Shown here: positions 1-10,005 of the stretch, piece after piece
Layout: each line of letters starts with the position of its first letter
How positions within the stretch are numbered: position 1 is the first letter of the stretch
DNA from: Podaxis mareebaensis
Taxonomy: Eukaryota > Basidiomycota > Agaricomycetes > Agaricales > Agaricaceae
DNA length: 12,634 bases
NCBI GenBank assembly: GCA_018524725.1
Contig: JAEUWP010000017.1
Coordinates: 1-12,634 of the forward strand
Direction of reading: 5' to 3'
The notes under the pieces: model-generated
What the model was told of the DNA's origin: nothing
The model's input: only the letters and a program-made list of their open reading frames with translations
Database searches by the model: none
Program-made: the position numbers and the translations under genes

Positions 1-2410
1 GAACATGTGCTTGGGGGAATCATGGATGCCCCATGGTCCTTGAATGGCCTCTGCGAGACTGAGGTATTTGAGAGCAATGCACCAAACATAACCCCCTCTC
101 AGCAGGGCCACATGAGCACGTCAAAGGGAGAATAACAACTGGCATTGTTTCTCATAGAACTCATGATCAGTCTGATCAAAAACATGTCCAGAGAGCCTCA
201 TGGGAACCACAGTAGGAGCCAGTTTCTCTGTTGGCATGGGGGCAAGGGTGTCACAATGTTGGAGAGTGAAGAAGGGGATGCCGTTTTGTACCAAGTCCCA
301 AGCTAATTCTTCCTTGGTCATTTTTTTGTCGAGACAACAAACATACAATGCAGTTGTGGCAGACAGCACCGTTAACTTCCACGGGATGGTGCTTGAATTC
401 CCGAAGTTGAACATGTAGAGAGTCTTCATATCACTCACTACATTCCTGATACAATTGAGATGACTAGAATAGCGAATTGTTTGCCAATTGTCACCTGAAA
501 TGTCCCACAGGTCTGGGTCTGGCATGACATTGTCCCTCCCTGTGAATGACTGGAAGAAAATGAGACACTGTTTGCCAAGTGGTGTCTTGAAAAAACTACT
601 GGAGGTCTTGATGTCGTGCAATCCGAGAGACGAAATCAATGATTTGGCATCTGAGTCAGATGTCAACTTGGTGAACAACTGGGGAAGAGGACATGGAAGG
701 ACAAGTCCAAAATGCAGTTGCAATATCTTCATGATCTCACACTGCACTGGATCTTCACTTGAGTCCTCATCCTCATTCACGAATGCAAGTGGCAGTTCGC
801 TGACTTCTTCCGACTCTGTTGAAGATGCAGGCACTTCCACTGGAGGTTTCAGTGGATCAGTCCACTCAGTTGGGACTGCTGGTTACTTGGTGATCGGGAT
901 GTATTCAATGCATTCTAGACCTTCTCCTTTGGGGCCCCATTCAGCACAACAGTCCCATTCATTGAAGACTGAATCATATTGCTTCTGATGTGCACCATAT
1001 CCCATCAGAGTTGACTCCCAATCTGCCTTGCGAACCTGCTCCCACACGAACTTGCCATTGAAATTCCACTCCCATTCATAGACAGCTGCTGATGTGGTAG
1101 GTGGATTCTTCTCATGATTCAGCCTCTTTAGTCGATTTGTGGGAGTCTCTTGCTGAAGTCGCTTTTCATGCAGCTGCCTCTGTTTCTCAAAGAATGGCTC
1201 CCAAAACAAGTGGGCAGTTCTGACAGGCGGGCTTGGTGCTGTTGCTGCACTCGACTGTTCTGTGACAGAGGTCAGTGAGTTTGGAGCAGCTTGGCTAGGG
1301 GTTGGGCTTAAAGGAGCCAGGTAATTCGAAGTCGGACTAGTTGGAGAGAAGAAATCTGATTTAGCTGGAGGAGTCGATGGAACAGTAAAAGTGTGATTGA
1401 TAGTTTCAACACATGGTTCAATGTATGGGCCCAGCCAGGTAGTTGCATTTTGGACTTCTTCATTAGTTGGTCATATTAGTTGAAAATTGCTGCAATATTC
1501 TGTGCCAACCATCTCCCTCTTACCCCAATGATACCATACTGGAACTCCTTGGTCAACGAACCACTGAGCAGGAGGCTGAGCTTCTTCGTCATGTGGATGA
1601 TTCAGCCAGAGTCCAACTCGCTTGATATCCCAGAACTTGTTGAGGAGAGGCGCCATCCATATACTGTCGATAGCAGCCTGGCTCTGGTGCCTTTTGGTAC
1701 TCAAAACCTGCACAAACCATGTTGGAGGTGACATTCCTTCGACAAAGTCCCTGGCCTCAGGCATCTTCCTTGTCATCCAGAAGAACAGCCCAATCCACAT
1801 GGTGAACCAATTCCGTCCTGCAAGTATGTGGCTCATGGCAGCTTCCTCCATTGGGTGACATTCAACGTATTTCCAGTAATAGGGAGGAAATGGGCACAGG
1901 TACGTCAGCTTGTTTCCTTTGCCAACGATCTCAGCTACTTCCCAAAGCAGTTTGTCAGCTGCTAACCATTGCACAGCCAGCAACGGATGGAGTCCATAAC
2001 CTCCATCTTTCATGGGAGTGGGTCACCTTGGAAGATTGGCCAGTGATTCGAACCAGACTCCACTGTAAGGAACAGGCTGAGTTGGCACAAATCTGAGCCA
2101 CTCTGTCTCTTTTTGCCACCAATGTGGTTTTTCAAAATACTCAGCCTTTGATACACACAGTGTGAAGATGACTGGGTCTTGGTTTCAGGGTGGCATCATG
2201 GGGTTCGTCTGAGAATTTGGCAAGTAATACATATCGCTGTCGATGATCCAGCAGTGACCTCACACAGCCGACATTGCAATTAATATTCCATAAGATTGTG
2301 CGACAATTTAAAGGAGTGATGGGACACTCAGGGACTGCCCTGTAGCCAGGAAGGATGGTATTCTCTGGGACTTCCCAGTAGAAATGAATGGAGTGTTATT
2401 AAGGAGAGAC

Positions 2411-2470
2411 CTGAGAAAAAAAAACTTGTCATTGTGGACGTGTTGTGTATTCACTGAGTGAAGTGCTTAC
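2411..2470 (-). other. Spliceosomal intron of the left pseudogene
   Basis: On the minus strand the donor reads AAG|GTAAGC (exon end at 2471) and the acceptor is a run of nine T followed by CTCAG (2411). The length is 60 bp. Splicing is phase 0 and joins GCIGASK to a frame that runs into HSIHFYWEVPENT, interrupted only by two adjacent TAA codons (2396-2401). The well-preserved splice signals argue that this was a real gene. Confidence 0.65.
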
Positions 2471-2628
2471 CTTGGAGGCACCAATGCAACCATGGGTGTT
2501 CAAGCTGAGAATAGATGCCATGGGATCACTTGTTTGGGTAAGCTGGCATCTACCATCTTTGTCATCAACATGCTCTCTGTTTTTCCTCCTCTTGACCTTC
2601 CTCATCTTCCCACTCATCGCCAGTGTAT

Positions 2629-2884
2629 CATTGGGTAGTCCCAAGATACATTATATCCTGTTGCTACTGGGCAGTCCCAGAGCTTCATACTCCTCTTCAC
2701 ATGTCCAATACTTCACCAACTCAGTACAAGGTAATCTGTTTGCCTTCACCTCATCTTTGTCCCAGTCTTCCCCCCGATGTAAATCACAAACAGCATTGAG
2801 CTCCTGCACTGCTGGACATTTGCATCATTGGGTAGTCCTGGGATAAATCGCTTAATATTGCTACTGGTCATTCCCAGAGCTTCA
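2629..2884 (-). repeat. Imperfect direct repeat inside the left pseudogene (2629-2687 and 2826-2884)
   Basis: Two 59-bp stretches, starting 197 bp apart, align without gaps at roughly four fifths identity. On the minus strand they encode related peptides, EALGLPSSNRI-CILGLPND and EALGMTSSNIKRFIPGLPND, so the duplication is at the protein level. The first carries a TAA (2651-2653). Confidence 0.7.
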
Positions 2885-3043
2885 CCTTTCTTCAAGCATT
2901 TGAGATGCTCTAGGTCATCTGTGAAAACCTGTAGCTTAATTTTTCTCCTCGAGTGTGGCTCACTGAGTGCTTCTTTTCTGAAGGTGTCTTGGCTGTCATT
3001 TCATCACAATCTGAAAGTACCTTTGACTATACTTTTCATCTGA

Positions 3044-3244
3044 TGAACCTCCCTTCGTAGTTACTTCAAGGACACACTTCAATCACTTAGTTTAGAGCTA
3101 GTGTACAGTTGTACAAGTAGATAGATTTCGTATTATACCCAAATTGGGCACCCTTCTTTTTGATGTCAAGCTTGACATCTTATCACATGTACTCATTCTT
3201 TCCCTTATTTCCTGTTGTTCTATCCACCTCTCTTTTGGACCATC
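3044..3244. promoter_or_regulatory. Divergent intergenic region with perfect 18-bp palindrome
   Basis: The left pseudogene and the right-hand gene point away from each other, so this 200-bp stretch would hold both promoters. At 3162-3179 it contains GATGTCAAGCTTGACATC, a perfect inverted repeat 65 bp upstream of the ATG at 3245. A shorter palindrome TTGTACAA lies near 3107. No clear TATA box could be assigned. A role as a dimeric transcription-factor site is inference only. Confidence 0.35.
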
Positions 3245-4739
3245 ATGTCTCCTTTAGCAACAAGCAATGCTAAAGCCTCTGTAAAGACAACACACTGTGA
3301 TTCCCAGACACAAACATGCCCCTGTGGATCCCCTGCACAGACAGATCCACAGGATGACCAAGCCAACAACGTCAAAACCTCAGAAGAATCCCAACGTCTG
3401 AAGAATCATCTCTTACATGTTATGGGTCCAGGGAAAAGGAAGGAAAGGTACAGTCATTGGTAAATGCATATATGATGTCTGACCTATATTGGTAGCTGTC
3501 CCATCACCCCGTTTACTGACTATGCTTGTTGGGTAGCACAAAGTATCAATCCCTTCATGTGTTTTTCCCTTGTATTCACACACAGCATCTGAGAGTATGG
3601 GGACAAGAACATATTTGAAAAATGGGATGGAGGGAAGCTCGAGTTGAGTCCAATCTAACATGTATGTGCATATACTAACACTTTGACCCTAGACTTTTGG
3701 AGGAGGATAAGGAGCTGAGTGATAGAATCTGGTGTCATATGGTCAGAGATGTACCTGGACTTATATATAAACTCGAAGGCCTGCTTTCCAACCTCGAGCT
3801 ATTCTTCGTTCTTGCCAAGAATGTAAGAATTGCAAAGAATATATGCACTCTGGCTGACCAGATCTACTCTATAATAGATGACCCAAGCTGCCAGACAGGC
3901 TCGTTCCAAAGATGCAAGCTCACTGAAGCTCAAAGGCCTTGACTATATCGCCGCAGTTGTACCCAGTGGCAACATTGACCCTCCAATCAAGGCATCGGCA
4001 TCAAAGGAGATGAGCAGGGGTTGGGTCCACCCTCAGATCCAGGAGCTTCTGTTACCCATTCAGTATTGCAAGGATTATGAAAAGGACCCAGAAGGGTTAG
4101 ATTTGTTGATATTTTAGACATGCTGCTGATATTTGCAACCTTATAGCACAATCACAAAGATAAAAGCAGGTTCTCTCAAGGTCAAGGCTAACATGTTTCC
4201 GTCTTTTATGTATCCCACTGGCAAGTATAACCCCAAAAATATGTGCAAGGGCCTCCTCGAGGGCCCTCTTGGAGTTTATGTACATATCTTGACAGTTTCT
4301 GAAATGTTATTTACGTACTGTTACAGGTATACAAGCACCTCTTTACTGGCCCCAGCTCAGTGACCACGTTGGAGTTTAGGAAAGCAAAAACTCATAGTGG
4401 TCAAGCTAAATTGCACTGCCTCAAGACTGTCACCCCAGAGACGCTTGCTTATGCTATCCTCCATGTATGTCTTTGCTATTGACAAGGACTGAATTAAATG
4501 TTATTCCAGACCCACTATATGCTCTGGGGCATTGATGACTGGTGCACCGAAATGGATAAGTTCAACAAGATCAGGTTCTTCAATAACCTGGTCGACCTTC
4601 TCAGCAACAAAAAGGATCCATGGGCCACAGAGACTTTAGAATGTTGGACTCGGTTCGTATTTTGCTTTGTCTCGAGTCTACTCTCATTCTGTTACAGTCT
4701 GATTTTTGGAACGCCAACATTGGAAGGTGATGGCAGTGA

Positions 4740-4775
<36 letters not shown>

Positions 4776-4797
4776 CCTTCAACATTTATTGCAATAG
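3245..4797 (+). CDS. DUF6698-like protein, 5' exons, truncated by LINE insertion
   Basis: Exons 3693-3822, 3878-4095, 4147-4279, 4327-4464, 4510-4652 and 4698 onward join with GT-AG introns of 45-55 bp in compatible phases and no stop. The joined protein shows PGLIYKLEGLL, GWVHPQIQELLLP, KDPEGTITKIKAGSLKVKANMFPSFMYP, YKHLFTGPSSV, TPETLAYAILH and ETLECWTRLIFG. This is the order I recall for Agaricomycete proteins annotated DUF6698; no biochemical function is known to me. The ATG at 3245 (exon 1 3245-3447, Ser/Thr/Gln-rich) was preferred over 3215. The first intron, 3448-3692, is 245 bp and may hide another exon. The frame enters an acidic tail (TLEGDGSDS) where the LINE begins at 4743. Reading on adds 11 Phe and LQHLLQ before TAG at 4795, about 354 residues in all. 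Family name unverified. Confidence 0.7.
3448..3692 (+). other. Unusually long first intron or missed exon
   Basis: The donor GTACAG at 3448 and the acceptor CCCTAG at 3692, with a TACTAAC branch-like motif near 3673, join GKRKER to LLEEDKELSDR in frame. The gene's other introns are 45-55 bp, so 245 bp stands out. As I recall the family, members carry tens of extra residues here, so a small exon flanked by two short introns is likely. An acceptor-like CACACACAG near 3579 could start it. I could not settle the structure. Confidence 0.4.
4727..4742. repeat. LINE target site duplication, copy at the poly(A) side
   Basis: GTGATGGCAGTGACTC, 16 bp, is identical to 11782-11797 and directly precedes the poly-T run, the complement of the element's tail. 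The base before it differs from that before the second copy, which fixes the length at 16. Confidence 0.95.
4743..4775 (-). other. Poly(A) tail of the LINE (33 nt, poly-T on plus strand)
   Basis: An uninterrupted run of 33 T on the plus strand starts directly after the target site duplication. A long pure tail suggests a young insertion, because such runs shorten and mutate with time. Confidence 0.95.
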
Positions 4798-5052
4798 ACT
4801 AGCTACTACAAACGGGTGCATGATAGCAGTCCCAAGAGCCGAAACCTACAGACAGGAGAAGGAAATAGAGAGAAAGGAAAAGAAAAGAAGTGAAGAGGGG
4901 AGTGAGGGAGCTAGCAAGAGGCAACCAACACGAGATAGAGAGTACAGCTAATCAAACATAGAGAGAGAAAAGAGACGAAGATGAAGAGATGAGGAGAAGA
5001 GGGAGCTAGTTAGAGGCAAGCGCAATCAAGATAGATAAAAAGAAAAGACCCC
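4776..5052 (-). other. 3' UTR of the LINE with polyadenylation signal
   Basis: This is the stretch between the ORF2 stop (TAA, 5053-5055) and the poly(A) tail. On the element strand it is rich in pyrimidines (CTCTTT runs). AATAAA lies at 4785-4790, 9 nt before the tail. An imperfect direct repeat, GAGGGAGCTAG then AGAGGCAA, occurs at 4904-4924 and 4999-5019, 95 bp apart. No coding potential was seen. Confidence 0.8.
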
Positions 5053-8000
5053 TTAGTGAACGTCTGGAGCGCCATGTAATGCCAGCCTCTCTTGTCGAGT
5101 AAGCCGTCGAGTGTTGTAATCCTCAAAGGTGATTGGTCCTTGTATCTGGTCAGCGAAGGAAAAGGCTGCCGGGTTTTCATGGAGGAACAAGATGAGCCAA
5201 TGGATGTTTGTACGAATACCATAGGGTCGGTGGTATAGGGGACAATGATGGATGATGTGGTCCCGTGTCTCGAGTTCCTTGCTGCATGGGCAGGAGGTGA
5301 TATAGTGCCCTGGGAAAAAGCGCTGTCTGAAGGTGCCAATAGGCGCATGGTCAGTTACACACCGGGTGAAGCATGCGCAGAGATTGGGGTCAGCGCCGAG
5401 GCCTGAAGAGAGCCAGGTGCCGCCATTTGTGTATTTGGGTTCCAAGGGTTGGTCCGCAGAGTTGGTAAGAGGAAGCCAGTTGTGGCCTCTGTATTTAGGA
5501 ACATTCATCTTTTGCCTCCAGAGAGCAAGGCACTTGGTGGTGTAGTGGTTATGAACGTAGCTGAGAGATGTGCGGATGGGGAACCATGGGTTATTGGGAA
5601 TGCACAACGATTTGGCGAGATTGTGTGCTTGGAAGTGAACTGACCATTTTTCGGAGGAAGGTACTGACCAGAAATGGATATTGTTGAGGGGGGAGGAGGA
5701 CAACCACTCTCGGAGAAGAGGTATGACCACTAGAGCGTCCTTGTGAGCACTGTGGGGGCCATAGTTAAAAAGCAATTTAGCAGAGGAGATAGAGTCAGTG
5801 AAGAAACAGATAGAGGAAACACTACGAGAGATAGCAAGAGAGATAGAAGAAAAGAGACCAAGACAGATAGCATATGATTCAGAGTCAGAAGAGAGTACTT
5901 CCCCACAGGGGTGAACAGATGAGGAAAGGATGTCAGAAGCAGAGGAGTCGAAGACTAAATATACAGAGGAAGCGGAGAGCCACAGATTGAGGGGGACAGA
6001 ACCGTCAGAAGAAACTACTAACAAAACGGGAGAAGAAAAAGAAGAGTCTCTAGCTACATTAAGAGACTGTATATAACATGCTTTTATGTTGTTGTCAGTG
6101 GGGGTAGGACACTGGTGGAAGTGGATTTGAGATTCGAAGTGGTCAACAAGGCACTGACCTGGCTTGGCGCTAGGATGAAGGCGGTTGAATCAGTCTGAGA
6201 CTAGTTGAGCGTCAGACACAAAGTCTAGCGCTGTGGACTGATTTTTAGTAGAGCGCGCGTCAAGTGGATCAATGTCACATGTGAGGATTTTAAGGGGATG
6301 GGAGGAAGGAAGGGTTTGGAAGCAGAGAGAGCATCGTTTTGCAAGTTTAAAGAGATGGAGTTGGATGGGGATGAGACCAGCTATGGCTTCAACACCACCC
6401 ATGGGCATCGTGCAGAATGCACCAGTAATCCATAGGGCGGCCGACTGCTGCATTTGTTGAAGCTGTTTGATTAGGCCTTTATATCGGCCATTTTGATTGA
6501 ACCATAGGTGGAAGCTGTATATGGCAATAGGGACTACACAAGACCTATAGAGGAGGCGCTTGTGTAATGGAGATAAGCCTCAGATGGAATTGCCGAGGAG
6601 GCGCATACATTTGACGGTAGAGAGCGCCTTGGTGGAGTAATAACGGACATGTTCTTTGAATGAAAGCACCCGGTCGAAGTAAAATCCCAAGTATCTAAGG
6701 AGACGCTTGGGGATGAAAGTGAGGCAGCCATCAGTTGGATGGTCAATGGTGACATGGGGGTCGGGTTCTGCCCAAGGGTGGTTGGAAAAATGGAAAGCCT
6801 CTGTCTTGTCATGTTCAAGAGCGAGGCCCATAGAGGTGAGTAGTTGTTTGCAACTAAGGTAAACAGAAGCGAGTAGTTTACAGTTTGTGTGAAACGAGTC
6901 AGACTGTACAATGATGAGACCATCGTCTACAAAGGAGAGTAGTTTACACCTAGCATCATTGGAGAATTTGTGAATGAAAGGTGAAAGGTATAGAGCAGTT
7001 AAAATAGGGGAGAGAGCAGAACCTTGTCCTACACCTACGGAGGCAGGGAAGGGAGGGGAGGAGTCATTGTTCCAAGAATACTTAGTGAAACAATTGACTA
7101 GATAGTCAGAGAAGAAGGACACTACGGAAGAGTGGAAACCGTGTCTCTTAAGAATCTCGATTAGAAGGGAGTGATTAATAGAAGGAAAGAATTGAGTGAC
7201 ATCGAATGCAAGGACACTCGTTTTCAAGTTCTTTTTCCATCCATTGCGAACCATATGGGTGACAAATACACTGGCATCCTCTGTTGAGCAGTGAATGATG
7301 CCCCCAAATTGGAGGGGGTGGACAAGATCGAACTGGGTTGATTCGAATTGAAGACGATTAGAAATCATCTTTTCAATGAGTTTGCCTAGGGTGTTGAGAA
7401 GAACGATGGGCCGGAACATTTTAGGTGTTGAATAATGAGGTTTATTTGGTTTGGGAATGATAACCGAAGTAGACGTCTTAAAATATTCTGGCCATGTGTG
7501 AAATTGAATACATGCAGAGGCGAAGGAAGTGAAGTTTGATTTGATGACATCATCGGACATGAGGAATTTGATGTGGGCCCATGTGAGGTGGTCTGGGCCT
7601 GGAGCAGATGAATTAGCGCAAGGCGAAAGGGCGTCTGTCAATTCCCTGGGTGAGAAAGGGGGCCATGATTGCTCCACTTGTTTGGGAGTGAAGTTGGCCG
7701 AATTAAGATCGACAGGTCTGTTAGACGCTGCATTATATGTTTCATCAAGTGCTTTCCATAAACTTTCTGGTTCGTCACATGGCTGTCCCTTGTGGAGGAT
7801 GGATTGAGATGGGGGAAGGTTCTGCTTTTTCACCCATGACATTAGATCCCAAGGTTGTTGTTTCTCCCTCGATATTTCCAAGATCTTAGTGTCAAAGAAG
7901 GCTCTTTTCACTTTCTTGGTGGTTCATCTAAAGTTACTCCAGTTGCGTTTGGTACAATGAGCATTGAAGGCATATAGGGCATCAGAGCAATGGTTATTCC

Positions 8001-8985
8001 ACCATGGCTTTGAGTGACGGCAAATTTTAACTTCTATCGAGTTCGCATTCCATTCTTCAGACACAATATTGAAGATAGAAGCCGCATATTTATTGACATC
8101 ATCAGAAGATTCAAACTTGGGGGGGAGTGCCTTGATGCGCAAGGAGCATTTGTATAGAAATAGAGCTTCTTCTTCAGAGTCTCTAGGAATAGTACGTTTG
8201 ATGGTGATGGGAGTGACCATGGATGACAAGGGGATGTGTGTGAGTAGGGGGACATGATCAGATCTGGATCTCCAATCATGTGGATAGGAATGTGTAGGAG
8301 AAGGGAGATCCAGTGGGGATATAGTGAACATGAGGTCAATGACCGTTGCCAATTTGTTAGGATCATTGGGGAAATGGGTGGGCGAGTATTGGATCGGAGT
8401 GGATCTATTGAGTCCGATTGTGTCCATGATGTTGCACAACAAATCAGCATGTGCTGAGTGGTAAGGTGCGTTATGATCCCATTCAGGAGACCTTGTGTTG
8501 AAATCGCCTCCTGCATAGCGGATGTTGTTAGGGAAGGAGTGGATACATGATTCTAAATAGTCTATAGAAGATGAATCATTTGTTTCAAAGTAACAGTTAA
8601 GGAAATACTGTTTACTGGGGATAGAGAGTGAAAACATTTGAAAGTTGGGGGATGAAATAATGTTAGGGTGGATGATTGGGTTGAGGGATTTAAGGGAGTT
8701 GTGTACGTATGTAATGATGCGCAGTTTGGAGACAGACTGGTTGTGAAGTAAAAGCCAGTCTTTATGAATAGGTGGTCCCTCCATCGGATCTCCTTTAGAG
8801 GCCGATGTGGATGGAATGTTTCAAATGAACCTAAAAGCAGGTTCTTGCAAACACAAAACATGAATGTCTTTAAGTAAAGGTGAGTTTAAAAGGAATTCTA
8901 CTGTACTCCAATTCTTTTGTACATTAAACGAACAGACTGAGATATTAGATAGTGAAGCATTGTTGTGAAATGATTGTTCAGACAT
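5053..8985 (-). pseudogene. LINE ORF2: APE endonuclease, reverse transcriptase, RNase H (four in-frame TGA)
   Basis: A single frame of 1310 codons plus TAA, with no indel but TGA at codons 55 (8821-8823), 354 (7924-7926), 802 (6580-6582) and 932 (6190-6192). The APE-like endonuclease spans about residues 15-250: FNVQKN, LQEP (E48), GGDFN (D161, N163) and SDH (D243, H244). The reverse transcriptase spans about 440-720: SAPGPDHLTW, KMFRPIVLLNTLGKLIEK, AFDVTQFFPSINH (D595), GVGQGSALSP and FVDD (D687, D688). RNase H begins near 990: SSDGSVP (D994), DSESYA (E1036), FFTDS (D1064); the usual fourth acidic position appears as His (QAHNLAK). A motif CPC-x8-H-x4-C sits near the C terminus. The start ATG at 8985 overlaps the ORF1 stop. 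Catalytic residues are intact, so the only visible lesions are the stops. Confidence 0.93.
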
Positions 8986-9289
8986 TGACAGCCTGTGCAT
9001 TGAAATCAGCCTTTGCTTTCTCTGTCTTCATCTCCTTGAGGCGGTTTATGATCCATTCTTTGTCATACCTATGACGGAAGAACGAGCACTTATCACTGTT
9101 CACGTGATGCTCCTTGGAACCACATGATAAACAGTTGAAGGAGGTCACATGAGGGCACTCAGCGACGTTGGCAGGAGTAGGAGGATGAGGGTTAGGACCG
9201 GGTTTGCCACGACAGCAGTACCCATCACAATGGTGGTTGTTGGTGTGATGAGGGTCACCACAAATAGCATACCTGGGGTTGCGTGCTTT

Positions 9290-9331
9290 ACACAAGTGAG
9301 TGGGATGTCCCCATCTCCAACAATGGTTGCA
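9290..9331 (-). other. CCHC zinc knuckle of LINE ORF1
   Basis: CNHCWRWGHPTHLC fits CX2CX4HX4C exactly, with all four ligands present. It is the first of a Cys/His-rich cluster near the ORF1 C terminus, the usual place in LINE ORF1 proteins of the Tad/I type. Confidence 0.9.
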
Positions 9332-10005
9332 TAGAGGGCTTGTGACCCTCATGTTAGCACCATGGAATGTGCAAACCCTGTTTTCAAAGAGTATGGTGTG
9401 ATTAATGTAGAGTTTGGCCCTTGAGGCTGTTTGGGAGTCCCAAAGGTCAAAGAAAAGGATAGCCAAGTCTGAGTGAGGTGACACTCGGCAAAATCTCAGT
9501 TTACCGACAAGGTGGTTAACAATATCGGCATATGGGGAGGTGTCAATGGCAGGTTTAATATCGTCTGCCGTGAATGGAGTGCCATCCTCCTTGAAGTATG
9601 GGAGGTTGGTCAATTTGATGAAAGATTTGGACATCGGGAGTGATGGGTTGACTGCGTTCCTGATTTCCGGAGTAGCGAAAGCCAACCTGTTAGAGTCAGA
9701 GATGCCTTTCTTGATGGTGTTGAGTTCTGCCTCAGATGCGACAGCACTCATATTGAGCCAAAGGGTACGCTCATTCTTCTTCGCTGACTCGACACGAAGA
9801 GGGAGGTTCTTTTGATATAGTTCATTATTGCAACACCAGACTATGAGATCCAGTGATGTAATCATGAGGTGGGTGAACATGTCGTTGAACGGGATGACAA
9901 CGTTCTTGCGAGATGGGCCCTGTGTGGCCTTTGGTTGAGAAGAGCAAGAAGAGGAAGAAGTAGACTTAGGAGCAGGTGATTTGATGTCACCTGCGTTGCA
10001 CAGGA

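Larger units (their letters stand above)
1..3000 (-). pseudogene. Decayed gene of an unnamed Agaricomycete protein family, open at left edge
   Basis: I recognise a family pattern but no function. In one frame the minus strand reads VQWLAADKLLW, PFPPYYWKYVE, ARxWF and VPVWYHWGKRE (1471-2013). A Pro/Ser linker follows, then FFEKQRQLHEKR, KNPPTT and NEWDCCAEWG (883-1209). The part after that (121-840) is acidic, then globular. The same order occurs, from recall, in long hypothetical proteins of mushroom genomes. The segments share a frame and are separated only by stops: TGA at 2023, 1471 and 121, TAA at 883. Beyond the stop at 121 the frame stays open to position 1 (LLRGGYVWCIALKYLSL). Upstream, YWEVPENTILPGYRAVPE continues to about 2155, where a one-base frame change joins it to the main frame. 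More upstream coding, with a second frame change near 2820, reaches about 3000. Confidence in the main body is good; the 5' end above 2720 is tentative. Confidence 0.7.

Noticed and set aside
488..988. 166-codon plus-strand ORF opposite the left pseudogene
   Set aside because: It mirrors the coding strand of the family-like frame, has Ser/Gly low complexity and no recognisable motif. It is a shadow frame.
3200..3245. Start codon at 3215 for the DUF6698-like gene
   Set aside because: It adds ten hydrophobic residues with no family support. The ATG at 3245 has a better context, with C at -1 and A at -3.
4743..4775. Poly-T as a Pol III terminator or simple microsatellite
   Set aside because: It sits exactly between a 16-bp duplication and the AATAAA of a LINE 3' end, so it is the poly(A) tail.
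5333..5643. Overlapping plus-strand ORFs in the RNase H region
   Set aside because: They lie wholly antisense to ORF2, whose motifs are clear on the minus strand.
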